This document shows positions 54,793 through 63,090 of a stretch of DNA of 64,000 bases, in pieces. The position numbers and the translations under genes were made by a program. Numbering within the stretch: the stretch's first letter is position 1; each line of letters opens with the position of its first letter. The notes below the pieces were generated by a model. The model had not been told where the DNA came from. It was given only the letters and a program-made list of their open reading frames with translations, and did no database searches. The stretch spans positions 1 through 64,000 of the forward strand of contig NZ_SRUZ01000005.1 in assembly GCF_004791165.1 (NCBI RefSeq), written 5' to 3'. This DNA is from Mesorhizobium sp. M8A.F.Ca.ET.218.01.1.1. Its GTDB lineage: Bacteria > Pseudomonadota > Alphaproteobacteria > Rhizobiales > Rhizobiaceae.

Positions 54793-55172
54793 GGCTCCCT
54801 CCGGGTTATTTCCCGGCCTCACAGCCCAATTGCGTATCATGAGTCGATGGCCGGACATATGCAACGGCGGCACCCGCGATTCGACTTACAAGTCGCATTT
54901 CGAGAAACGTGGGGATACCCTCACAATTTGTTTCGCGCTGGAGCGACGAAAACCTAAACATTGGTGCGCGTGTGCCAGAATCAGTCCTGCTCCTGGACCG
55001 GGGCATCGGACCAGTGGCGGCTTTTCGGAGGGAGTATTCATTCGTTAATGATATCGGGGCGATGAAAACTTGCTCGCTTGATAGAAAAACGGGTTGTTCG
55101 TCCCGTCCCTGACTGTATAGAAGATTGTCCCGTGCGTTGCGAGGCCACGGGTCGTTCTGGAGGCTGTCAACG
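54793..55172. other. 380-bp divergent intergenic region in the polysaccharide locus
   Basis: This is the longest gene-free stretch of the window. It separates the acyltransferase gene from the epimerase operon and is richer in A+T than its surroundings. It holds an imperfect inverted repeat TCATT-CGTT-AATGA at 55038-55051. Short open frames occur on both strands but none has a convincing start and codon use. Promoters for both sides and a regulator site are expected here; I cannot identify them firmly. Confidence 0.5.
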
Positions 55173-56186
55173 TTGGACAACCATAGCGCGGACATGGTTG
55201 AATTCGGCCAGCACGGACATGTGTTGGTTACTGGTGGCGCAGGCTTCGTAGGTTCGGCACTGGTCGATATGTTGCTTGCGCGCAATTGCACCGTGACCGT
55301 TGTCGATGATCTTTCGAACGGCCTGCTTCGCAATCTGCCGACTGGTGACCCTCGCCTGACGATCCGTACCTTCAGGGTCGGCGATCCGGCATATAATGGG
55401 GCGGTCCAGGATGAGGTTGGCCTTGCCGATGCCGTCTTCCATCTGGCGAGTCCGATCGGCGTTGAGCGTGCTCACAAGGAACGCTTCGCCGTCACCAGCG
55501 GCATTCTCGAATCAGGTTGTTCAATCGTCGAAGCATGCCGGCTGCACAGGCGCCCGCTTCTTTATACGTCGAGTTCAGAAGTTTACGGCTCCGGTCGGGA
55601 CCGGCCAATCACAGAGTCCGATCCAGTTATGACGGATCTCCGACCGCGATGGGGTTATGCCGCTGCCAAGGCAGCCGTTGAGCATCTGGTTGCTGGACTG
55701 TTTTTCGATTTGGGCATCCCTAGCTGGATCGTTCGACCATTCAACATGGCCGGACCGCGCCAGCGCTCGGCGACCGGCCTCGTATTGCCAGTGTTTGTCA
55801 ACGCGGCGTTGCGGGGCGAACCGCTTGTGGTTCACGACGATGGCGAGCAGAGGCGCGCGTTTCTCCACGTAGCCGATGCCGCCGAGGGGTTGCTTCTGGT
55901 GATGCAGTGCCGGTCGTTGCGAGGCCGGCCAGTCAACCTGGGCGGCAGCGAGGCGGTTCAGATTGGAAATCTCGCCAAGATGGTCGTAGACGCCACCAGG
56001 ACGAGTGCGCCCATCGTTATGAAACCTTCCAGTGCGGTCTTTGGTGAGCGGTTTGCCGTGACGCATGACCGCGTGCCTGACACAAGTCTGTTGACCTCCA
56101 TGACCGGATGGCGACCACTGCGAAGCACCAAACAGACAGTGGTCGACTGCATCGAGCACATGCGTGCCGAACGAGCAATGGCTTGA
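55173..56186 (+). CDS. NAD-dependent epimerase/dehydratase family protein
   Basis: Extended SDR of 337 residues. Rossmann motif VTGGAGFVGS near residue 18, SSSEVYGS near 130 and catalytic YAAAK near 159. The segment FNMAGPRQRSATG, then GEQRRAFLHVADA, resembles UDP-sugar epimerases and UDP-glucuronate decarboxylases. I choose TTG at 55173 since GGAGG lies 9 bases upstream; further upstream sequence has no domain. It makes a nucleotide-sugar precursor for the locus. Specific reaction not assignable. Confidence 0.88.
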   Translation: MDNHSADMVEFGQHGHVLVTGGAGFVGSALVDMLLARNCTVTVVDDLSNGLLRNLPTGDPRLTIRTFRVGDPAYNGAVQDEVGLADAVFHLASPIGVERAHKERFAVTSGILESGCSIVEACRLHRRPLLYTSSSEVYGSGRDRPITESDPVMTDLRPRWGYAAAKAAVEHLVAGLFFDLGIPSWIVRPFNMAGPRQRSATGLVLPVFVNAALRGEPLVVHDDGEQRRAFLHVADAAEGLLLVMQCRSLRGRPVNLGGSEAVQIGNLAKMVVDATRTSAPIVMKPSSAVFGERFAVTHDRVPDTSLLTSMTGWRPLRSTKQTVVDCIEHMRAERAMA

Positions 56187-56971
56187 CACCTGGTCCATTG
56201 GTCCCGTTCATCGGGGCTCTGCTCATATCGGCCGTTTGTGTGTGGCTGTTTGCGCGTCTGGCGATACGCATCGGAGCGGTCTCAAAGGTTAAGAGCGACC
56301 GATGGCACACATCGGGCGAGGTTCCCCGGCTGGCAGGGCCGGCCATGCTGATCGCGATGTCTCCGTGGCTTCCGGTTGAGTATATTCTTCTGCTGGCTGT
56401 TTTCTGCCTGATCGGCGCGCTGGATGACGTCCGATCCCTTTCCGCCGGTGTCAAGGCAGCGGCATTGGCCGCTGCCGCGATTTTAGCTGGCATCATTACA
56501 GGTCTGTGGTGGGTCCCGATCGTCATTTGGATAGCTTGCAACGCGGTCAACATGCTCGACCATGCGGATGGTCTTGCCGCGAGTGCAATCACGGCCGCCT
56601 TCCTGGGGCTCGGCGGCGATATCGGGATGGCCGGCGCGGGTGCGTGTGTCGGGTTCCTTTGCTTCAACTATCCGCCCGCCCGCGTTTTCATGGGCGACAG
56701 CGGCAGCCTTCTCCTCGGGGCGGCAATCGTGCTTCTTGCCTCGAAAAGAGGTTTTGACGCCTCGTTGGCGTGGATTGCCGTCCCGCTGATTGATGCAATA
56801 TTCGTAACGACTCGCCGCTTGCTACAGGGGCGCAGGCCCTGGATGGGCGGCACGGATCACCTTGGTCATAGCTTGCTTCGGATTGGTGTGAACCGTCAGG
56901 TTTTGCCGGCTATCTACGCAGTGACGGCACTGGCGATAGGGCTGACATTTTCTGCTTTGGCTAATCCTTAG
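56183..56971 (+). CDS. WecA/MraY-type phosphoglycosyl transferase (glycosyltransferase 4 family)
   Basis: Polytopic membrane protein of about 262 residues. Family motifs: DDVRS near residue 81, NAVNMLDHADGLA near 118-130 (catalytic Asp residues), FMGDSGSLLLG near 168 and HLGHSLLRIGV near 227. These enzymes transfer a sugar-1-phosphate to undecaprenyl phosphate and start glycan assembly. It is about 80-100 residues shorter than WecA, lacking N-terminal helices. The likely TTG start at 56183 overlaps the epimerase stop by 4 bases. Confidence 0.85.
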   Translation: MTPGPLVPFIGALLISAVCVWLFARLAIRIGAVSKVKSDRWHTSGEVPRLAGPAMLIAMSPWLPVEYILLLAVFCLIGALDDVRSLSAGVKAAALAAAAILAGIITGLWWVPIVIWIACNAVNMLDHADGLAASAITAAFLGLGGDIGMAGAGACVGFLCFNYPPARVFMGDSGSLLLGAAIVLLASKRGFDASLAWIAVPLIDAIFVTTRRLLQGRRPWMGGTDHLGHSLLRIGVNRQVLPAIYAVTALAIGLTFSALANP

Positions 56972-57244
56972 GCCGCTCTTCGCGATACCGATGGATCAGA
57001 CTCGGCGGCTCCGCTCATTGTCCGCTACGAACGCCTGCCGGACCCACATCAGCGGCTCGCTGGCTGCCGAGCTCACGCAGATTTGCAGAATCGGCTTGAG
57101 GGCGGAGACGCGAGGCCGTCGTGGCACGGGTGGGCCCCGACACTGATCGCTACGGGCAGACGCTGTTGATTTGGCAAGCAAAACGCACCGTTAAGCTTCG
57201 TGCAATCTATGCAGCATAGACTGCCCGCCAGATTGCGAGGCACC

Positions 57245-57781
57245 ATGAAGCGCAAACCATTATTGCTTTTCGCCTTCCCGGCCTTTGTCCTGCTGATCCT
57301 GGCGGCGGAGCGGATAGCCACGATCCTGCTCGGGACCTATCCCGCAAGCCCCGGTATGTGGAAGGTCTGGCTCACCTTGCACCCATCGTCCGGAATGGTC
57401 TGGCAGCAGGTCGATGTCTATCTGGGAGGGGCGATGGTCCTGGATTTCGCCCTGCTGGGTGCGGCGCTGGGGATCTGCTGGATGGCAAGTCAGGCCAGAA
57501 GGTCGGCCGCTTTCTTTCTTGCCAACCATGGCACCTTGATCCTCGCGGCGTTGATGATTTTGATCGGCGGCCACTCGCAGACCGCCAGCACCATTGCCGG
57601 GTTCTCGGCGCCGAGCGGCTTTCAGTTCTCACTGACGATGGACTTCACCTGGCTGAACTGCCTGCTGGCGGTCATCGGGGTTACGGCGTGCGCCTATTGC
57701 CATTTTGCCTATATGCGTGAACTCGGCATGCGCGTTGAACCGATGCGTGTCCGGCTCATGGCACTGCAGAGAGATTTCTAG
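57245..57781 (+). CDS. Hypothetical four-helix membrane protein
   Basis: Protein of 178 residues starting MKRKPLLLFAFPAFVLLIL, with GAGG 5 bases upstream. Four hydrophobic segments lie at about 5-27, 58-80, 95-115 and 133-155. It has no recognisable domain. It ends convergent with the Tad-associated operon. The 273 bases before it hold no clear gene; they may carry its promoter. Whether it belongs to the glycan locus is unknown. Confidence 0.75.
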   Translation: MKRKPLLLFAFPAFVLLILAAERIATILLGTYPASPGMWKVWLTLHPSSGMVWQQVDVYLGGAMVLDFALLGAALGICWMASQARRSAAFFLANHGTLILAALMILIGGHSQTASTIAGFSAPSGFQFSLTMDFTWLNCLLAVIGVTACAYCHFAYMRELGMRVEPMRVRLMALQRDF

Positions 57782-57803
57782 CGCAGCGTGGCCGAGGCCA
57801 AAG

Positions 57804-58367
57804 CTAGTTTATCTTGTGATAGGTGACCTTGCCTTCCGGGGATACGATCCGCTGGTAGTTGGAACTTGGCGGGGGAGGCGCTGCCGGAGCCGGCCTCCGT
57901 CGCGTTGTGCGCGGCATATCCTCGGTGGCCGGTTCCGCCTCGGTGGCGCTGGCAACCGCCGCCGTATCTTCGGCGGGCGGGGGGAGCTCCACGACGCGCG
58001 GCTCGTCGCCACCGTGATTTCCCGACATTTCCGGTGCCTGCTTGGCGATGCTGGCGTTGACCTCGCCGAAGCTCGCCCGCAACCGGTCGTCCAGCGCCTC
58101 GAACCGGCTTTGAAATCCGTTGTTGACCGTGTCCAGCCGCGCGCTCATTCGCTGCTCGAACTGGCCGAGGTCCTCCAGCCGCGCCTCGATCGTACGCAGG
58201 TCGTTGATGCCACGGTAGAGATAGACGGCAGCGGTGGCGTTCAGAAGGGCAAACAGCGCCAGGCCGACGCAGACGGCAACGGCCACTCTGAACCGGCTCT
58301 TCTCCTTGTCGAGCAACGGCGGCTCGACCGCCGCCACCAGTTCGTCGGGATCGCTGATCGTTGTCAT
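57804..58367 (-). CDS. Hypothetical membrane protein with coiled coil and Pro-rich tail
   Basis: Protein of 187 residues. A transmembrane segment lies at about 29-51, a heptad-like region at about 55-110 (RTIEARLEDLGQFEQRMSAR), then an acidic and Pro/Ala-rich linker and a short conserved-looking end (YQRIVSPEGKVTYHKIN). It overlaps the L,D-transpeptidase gene by 4 bases and so is translationally coupled to it. By layout it could be a periplasmic partner or anchor for that enzyme or the pilus. Confidence 0.75.
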   Translation of the reverse strand: MTTISDPDELVAAVEPPLLDKEKSRFRVAVAVCVGLALFALLNATAAVYLYRGINDLRTIEARLEDLGQFEQRMSARLDTVNNGFQSRFEALDDRLRASFGEVNASIAKQAPEMSGNHGGDEPRVVELPPPAEDTAAVASATEAEPATEDMPRTTRRRPAPAAPPPPSSNYQRIVSPEGKVTYHKIN

Positions 58368-58936
58368 TGGACCACCACCTTGGTGCCGACAGGCACGCGC
58401 CTGAAAAGATCGATGACATCGGTATTGGTCAAGCGAAAACAGCCCGACGTGCCGTCGAAACCCACGCCCGAAGGGTCGTTGGTGCCATGGATGCGATAGA
58501 GCGTGTCGCGACCGTCCCGAAGCAGATAGAGCGCCCTTGCGCCGAGCGGATTGTACGGCCCCGAGGGAACCATCTCAGGCAACTCCGGCCGGCGGGCGCG
58601 CATTTCCTTGGGCGGGCGCCAAGCCGGCCATTCCGTCTTTGACCCCACCTGGACCGTACCCGTCCAGCCAAACCCATCGCGTCCGACGCTGATCCGGTAG
58701 CGCAGGGCCTCGCCCTTGCCGGTCACCAGGTAGAGCGCTTTTTCCTGCTTGCGGATGATTATGGTTCCAATCTTCTCGGCCGTGGGAAACGCCACTATCT
58801 TGCGCAGGCTGGGACCCATCGCCGGCAAAGGCGGGCGGCTGTCCGCCCACGCGCTCTGTCCGGCTGGAAGAGCCAGCGCCAGGCCGAGGAGGCAGGCGGC
58901 CGTCAGTCGAAAGCGATGGCCGCTAGCGGGCCGCAT
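58364..58936 (-). CDS. L,D-transpeptidase (YkuD domain), secreted
   Basis: Protein of 190 residues. A signal peptide covers about 1-31 (ending GQSAWA). The YkuD domain has His150 in YRIHGTND and catalytic Cys166 with Arg168 in TSGCFRLTN, the H-x(n)-S-x-GC-x-R pattern. Such enzymes make 3-3 peptidoglycan cross-links or attach proteins to peptidoglycan. It overlaps the cpaE gene by 14 bases and the next gene by 4, so it appears to be an integral part of the Tad operon here. Confidence 0.9.
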   Translation of the reverse strand: MRPASGHRFRLTAACLLGLALALPAGQSAWADSRPPLPAMGPSLRKIVAFPTAEKIGTIIIRKQEKALYLVTGKGEALRYRISVGRDGFGWTGTVQVGSKTEWPAWRPPKEMRARRPELPEMVPSGPYNPLGARALYLLRDGRDTLYRIHGTNDPSGVGFDGTSGCFRLTNTDVIDLFRRVPVGTKVVVQ

Positions 58937-60086
58937 CGTCGAGCCGCTCGCGGAACATCTTCTTCAGATCCTTGTTGAAGCGGGCCCGGCCATCCACTTC
59001 GGACGGCAGCATCGCGCGGTTCAGGGCGTCGGCAAGCAGGGCATTGTCGAGGCTGACCGATTTGATGTTCGGCGCCTTGAAGATCTTTTCCAGCTCGCCG
59101 CGCGAGAAGTGGTTGCCGAACCATTTGCGCTTGTGCTTGTTGGCCACCAGCGTGATGCTGACGTTATTGCCGCGCAGCTCGCGGATCTTCTTGTACAGCC
59201 GTTTGCCTTGCCGCAGCGAAGCGACATTGAGCTCGAAGACGATGAAGATCTCGTCGCTCGTCGACAGCACGGAATTTTGCCAGGGCGTTTCGATGTTCGG
59301 CAGGTCGATGACGATGTCGTCGAAACGGTAGGCGACAAGATCGAGCAGCCGGAAGACGAAATCGGCGCCCTGCCGCTCGAACGGCAACTGCGGCCGCTCG
59401 AAGGCATAGAGCGTCAGGCCGGAAGGCCGCGACAGCTTGATGACATCCATCAGTTCGACATCGAGCCGTTCCGGCTGGCCGATGATGCCGGCAAGGTCGA
59501 ACTGGTTGAACAGGTTGAGATAGGCGCCGCAATTGGCACTCTGGAAGTCGAGGTCGACCAGGCAGGTCGAGGCCGCGCGCTCGGTCGATTTCGAGGCCAG
59601 GAATTCAGCTGCCGACAACGCCAGCGTCGTGGCGCCGGCGCCGCCGCTGGCGCCGACGAAGGTGATGATGCGGCTTTTGGTACCCTGGTTGCCGCTGTCG
59701 TGGAAGGTGACGGCGTTGAGCAGTTCCTTGCCGTCGAGCGGCTTGTGCAGCCAGTCGGAGGCGTTCATGCGCACCAGCACGCGCGTCTGTTCGGACGTCA
59801 GCTCGTCCGAAACCGCGATCAGCGGCACGGTTGCCCACAGTCCACGCGCCTCGACGATGCCTGGATTGCCAAGCAATTCGCCATTGCCGAGATCGAGGAT
59901 GACGATGCCCGGGCGCGTCTCGGCCGGTGGGCCTTTGAGGAAGTCGCCCGTCTCGGCAACCCGCACGTCATAGATCGCCAGCGCATCGAGCCGGGTCGCC
60001 ACATCGCGCTTGAAATTCGGATCGGAGGAAAACAGCGCGACCTGCTTTCGCTTGGTGGGCAGGACCTTGGTGTTGATGGCGTTCAT
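58923..60086 (-). CDS. cpaE: CpaE/TadZ-family pilus assembly ATPase
   Basis: Protein of 387 residues. An N-terminal receiver-like domain spans about 14-125 (VALFSSDPNFKRDVA, GIVILDLGNG). A MinD/ParA-like domain follows with an atypical Walker A GASGGAGATT at 145-154, in which the usual lysine is replaced, as is known for CpaE/TadZ proteins. It positions the Tad pilus machinery at the pole. Its start overlaps the second TadE-like gene by 4 bases. Confidence 0.92.
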   Translation of the reverse strand: MNAINTKVLPTKRKQVALFSSDPNFKRDVATRLDALAIYDVRVAETGDFLKGPPAETRPGIVILDLGNGELLGNPGIVEARGLWATVPLIAVSDELTSEQTRVLVRMNASDWLHKPLDGKELLNAVTFHDSGNQGTKSRIITFVGASGGAGATTLALSAAEFLASKSTERAASTCLVDLDFQSANCGAYLNLFNQFDLAGIIGQPERLDVELMDVIKLSRPSGLTLYAFERPQLPFERQGADFVFRLLDLVAYRFDDIVIDLPNIETPWQNSVLSTSDEIFIVFELNVASLRQGKRLYKKIRELRGNNVSITLVANKHKRKWFGNHFSRGELEKIFKAPNIKSVSLDNALLADALNRAMLPSEVDGRARFNKDLKKMFRERLDDAAR

Positions 60087-60712
60087 GGATACGTGCTCTT
60101 CATGTCTTCGCCCGTGACCGTGCTCAGCATGGAGGGCATGGTGATGGTTCCGAATCCGAGAAACCCGGCCAGAAAGAAGAACTGGAAGGGATGATTGACG
60201 ATGCTGACGGTGATCGTTGGCACCGGCCCGCTGGGGCGAGTCCAGTAACCGAGGCCTGAAGCCTGATATTGGATCTGGACCTCGGATTTCAGAAGGGTTG
60301 GCAGGAATGTCAGCATGCCCGGCCGGGAGCTGCTGCCGCTAAAGATAAAGTCGAAAGCGGCTTGGCTCACATTGAGGTTCTGGCACGTGGCGCCTGTTCC
60401 GCAGCTGCAAGATACTGCTCCGGCGGCACTGGCGGTACAGATGTAGCTGTAAGTGTTGGCTGGAACCGCCTTTCCCACGTCCAGTGGGTCGCTGGGGGTT
60501 TTTGCCTCCAGCAGAAGTCCGCTGGCGATCGGAGCGGAAATCTGCGCCAGCCTGGCGCCAGCCTGCACCGCCTTGTTTCCGGCATTCCATTGGTAGAAGG
60601 CGTAACCGAAGTCGACGAAACCAAGCAGCAGAGTGAGCAGCACGGGCATTGCGATGGCCGCCTCCACCATTGTCGCGCCGGATTGGTTTCTCCAGAACGT
60701 GCCGCCCGACAT
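60083..60712 (-). CDS. TadE-like pilus assembly protein 2
   Basis: Protein of 209 residues. N-terminal MSGGTFWRNQSGATMVEAAIAMPVLLTLLL with the Glu of the pseudopilin-type cleavage region and one transmembrane helix, typical of TadE domains. The rest is periplasmic and includes four closely spaced Cys (YICTASAAGAVSCSCG, then TCQN). The TGATG overlap with the stop of the upstream tadE gene supports the start at 60712; an ATG two codons earlier is possible. Confidence 0.85.
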   Translation of the reverse strand: MSGGTFWRNQSGATMVEAAIAMPVLLTLLLGFVDFGYAFYQWNAGNKAVQAGARLAQISAPIASGLLLEAKTPSDPLDVGKAVPANTYSYICTASAAGAVSCSCGTGATCQNLNVSQAAFDFIFSGSSSRPGMLTFLPTLLKSEVQIQYQASGLGYWTRPSGPVPTITVSIVNHPFQFFFLAGFLGFGTITMPSMLSTVTGEDMKSTYP

Positions 60713-61206
60713 CACCATCCCAAGACACGCTCCTGATGGAAAACATTGAGCGTAAGGGCACCAAAGCCAAGATAAGACCAGAGGCCCAGAGTGGGATACG
60801 GATATGCGGTGCTGACCTTCACCACAATGACCGTGCCGGTGCTGCTGAGATAGAGCTCGGTGCCGGTCGAATCGATCGCCTGGATCGATTTTGCTTTGGT
60901 GATGGAGACTTGACCCGTGGTCCACCCGGTAACCCTAGCGCTACCGTTCGTGACGGCCCCGTTCACGGCCAGGTTTGTTGCCAACGCGGAACAAGTATCC
61001 CAGTCGCTGCTGCAGCGCGCCATATAGCGAGCGGCATCCTCGACGCCAGCTGCGAGAAGCAGACGCGTGTTGAAGATGTTCGAGAATTCGAAGACGCCGG
61101 CCGACAGCAGCAACACGAGTGGCATGACGATCGCTATCTCGACCAAGGCAGAGCCTTGTTCGTCATGGTGGAACCGCTGGAGGAACTGCCTTAGTTTGAT
61201 GAACAT
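60712..61206 (-). CDS. TadE-like pilus assembly protein 1
   Basis: Protein of 164 residues. N-terminal DEQGSALVEIAIVMPLVLLL with a transmembrane helix at about 20-44, the TadE domain signature, and a periplasmic remainder with paired Cys (RCSSDWDTC). The start at 61206 follows the TadG-like stop by 4 bases. TadE-like minor pseudopilins are processed by the TadV peptidase and needed for Flp pilus assembly. Confidence 0.87.
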   Translation of the reverse strand: MFIKLRQFLQRFHHDEQGSALVEIAIVMPLVLLLSAGVFEFSNIFNTRLLLAAGVEDAARYMARCSSDWDTCSALATNLAVNGAVTNGSARVTGWTTGQVSITKAKSIQAIDSTGTELYLSSTGTVIVVKVSTAYPYPTLGLWSYLGFGALTLNVFHQERVLGW

Positions 61207-61210
61207 GGCG

Positions 61211-62725
61211 CTACCGGTACAGTTGCGCTTCGTTGCGAAACGCCTTGTCGACAAGGGTATTATTGGCAAAGGCGCCATCCACGTCGACGATCTCCAGACT
61301 GATGGGTTTCTCGCCTGCGGAAGGATCGTCTGGATCCTTCGTGTTGTCCTGCTTCTGAACCGGCGTGTTAATGAACACGCTGACATAGCCGTCCGGCTTG
61401 ATCGAGACGTGACCGTTTAGCTTGTCCTCGTTGGCGAGGCAGTTGACGATCGCCATGTTGAGCAGCCGGCGATCTGGATCGAGTGTCGGGTTAGGACCCT
61501 TGTAGCAGGATGGATCGCCGCTTTCCTTGGTCGGATTCAGCGACTTGTCACCGACAAGGCTTTTGGCGATCTCGTACTTGTAGACGTCATATCTTGATGC
61601 GGGAGCGCTCGTGGAGCCGGTCGGGTTGGTGGTGCTGGGGACGTTCGGATACGCCGTCCCGTGGTTGACCTGCCAGTAGCTTGTCCAGAAGCTCTGCGAT
61701 CCGATCGCGTCGGACATTCCCTTCGCATCGACGTAGTTGGTGCCCGGAGGCAAAGGCAACGCGGTGTTGTCCGTCACGGGATCGTACTTGCTGCAGCCGG
61801 TCTTCTGGCCCTTGCGAACGTTGGTCGCCGGCCTGTAATTGAAGTCCTTGCTGTCGTTGTTCAACGAGCCGCTGTAGAGATCGAATCGGGTGTTGAGGCC
61901 AGTGTTGACCTGGCCAAGGGTGACGCCGGTCTTCGTGGTCAGTGCGTTGCGATTGTAACAGGTTCCCGAGGTGCCGATCGCAATGGCATCTCGCAGCGAG
62001 CTGAGATTGTTGTCGATCAGGCCGAAATTGCCGGGGCCAGGATTGGAATCGACTTTCAAAATACGGAACTCTCGCCCGTAAGTATCGCCCGAGGCAAAGG
62101 CTTGCTGGATCGTCTTGCTGGTCGAAGAATCCGCTGTCTCGAACGGGTTGCACATGAACAGGGGAACGGTTTCGCAGATTGATTGAACGAACCCGGCCAC
62201 CGCCTGCGGCTGGATATCCATGGTGTCCCTGCTGCCGACCAGACTTGCCGGAAAGATCGTCGCGAAGGCACCTGCGCCAGCCGCAACGCCGGAAGCGTTG
62301 ATCGTGACTTCAGCGAATGAAACAGCCTTGGGATCGATGCTTGCCCAGTTTGTGCCATCGGCATCGACGCCGGCAGCACTCAATGCGGTTTCGTCGCTGG
62401 CGGGGATGCCGGTCAGATAGGTGACGGTCATATCGGCTAAAACCAGCGGATGATCCCCCGATGTCGAAAACAGGGTGTTGTTGGTGACGAGGGTTGTCAC
62501 GGCCAAGTTGGCCCGGGTGATGGAATCCGATCTGCCGTCGAGTTCCGCCGCGGCGGCAAGCGCCATCGCGTCGACGCCCTTCTGCAGATCGTTGTGGAGC
62601 CCGTTGACCCGGCTCATGTCGATGGCAAGCACCGAGAAGCCGATGAGCACAGGTATCATAATTGCCACGAGGATCATCGCTATGCCGCGTTGATCGTTCC
62701 AGAAGGCTCGAATGGTCCCCAACAT
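61211..62725 (-). CDS. TadG-like pilus assembly protein
   Basis: Protein of 504 residues. N-terminal DQRGIAMILVAIMIPVLIGFSVLAIDMSRV gives the TadG-type transmembrane anchor, followed by DLQKGVDAMALAAAAELDGR, the usual helical signature. The large periplasmic region is Asn/Thr/Ser-rich with six or so Cys and no MIDAS-type von Willebrand motif that I can see. Start ATG at 62725 with AAGG upstream. Envelope-spanning accessory of the Tad pilus. Confidence 0.85.
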   Translation of the reverse strand: MLGTIRAFWNDQRGIAMILVAIMIPVLIGFSVLAIDMSRVNGLHNDLQKGVDAMALAAAAELDGRSDSITRANLAVTTLVTNNTLFSTSGDHPLVLADMTVTYLTGIPASDETALSAAGVDADGTNWASIDPKAVSFAEVTINASGVAAGAGAFATIFPASLVGSRDTMDIQPQAVAGFVQSICETVPLFMCNPFETADSSTSKTIQQAFASGDTYGREFRILKVDSNPGPGNFGLIDNNLSSLRDAIAIGTSGTCYNRNALTTKTGVTLGQVNTGLNTRFDLYSGSLNNDSKDFNYRPATNVRKGQKTGCSKYDPVTDNTALPLPPGTNYVDAKGMSDAIGSQSFWTSYWQVNHGTAYPNVPSTTNPTGSTSAPASRYDVYKYEIAKSLVGDKSLNPTKESGDPSCYKGPNPTLDPDRRLLNMAIVNCLANEDKLNGHVSIKPDGYVSVFINTPVQKQDNTKDPDDPSAGEKPISLEIVDVDGAFANNTLVDKAFRNEAQLYR

Positions 62726-62796
62726 GACCTTACTCTCTGCTCTCTCGCGCAAGGGCCCCTCGCATGCCCAGCGCCCTCCGCATCCTTCCGTTCAGT

Positions 62797-63090
62797 TCAC
62801 GGCGTCGTCACACCCGATCCACCGACATTGACCGTGATGGCCGGCGGTGGCGGGGGTGGCGGCGGAAATTTGTAGTTGTGCGCGATAGCGGCGGCGCGCG
62901 TGCCGTCGCCTTCGATATGCGTGTTCCTGGAGGCCGGATTGAGCGGGTCGACCGTCTGAAGCATCGAGTTGAACTTCTGCGTGTCGCCGGCGGCCAAGGT
63001 CACCGTGTCGTAGTGGTTCAGATAGTCCGCGGCGCAGCCCGAAAGCGACCCGGCGCACAGAATGAGGATCAAGGCGCTATTTCTTGACAT
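62797..63090 (-). CDS. Small outer-membrane lipoprotein in Tad operon (CpaD position)
   Basis: Protein of 97 residues starting MSRNSALILILCAGSLSGC, with lipobox LSGC and lipidated Cys19. The middle has YDTVTLAAGDTQKFNSML, the end a run of eight Pro before AITVNVGGSGV. Its start overlaps the secretin gene's end by 14 bases. It occupies the place where CpaD, a longer pilotin-like lipoprotein of about 220-240 residues, is usually encoded, and may be its reduced counterpart. Confidence 0.75.
   Translation of the reverse strand: MSRNSALILILCAGSLSGCAADYLNHYDTVTLAAGDTQKFNSMLQTVDPLNPASRNTHIEGDGTRAAAIAHNYKFPPPPPPPPAITVNVGGSGVTTP

Noticed and set aside
54806-55333. A 175-codon minus-strand frame in the 380-bp divergent gap
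   Set aside because: Most of its downstream part overlaps the epimerase and acyltransferase starts. It has no plausible Shine-Dalgarno and no similarity pattern, so I treat the gap as regulatory.
56972-57244. Possible small gene or gene remnant upstream of the four-helix membrane protein
   Set aside because: I saw no frame with a start, ribosome-binding site and protein-like composition. Inverted segments near 57001 and 57065 are imperfect and far apart.
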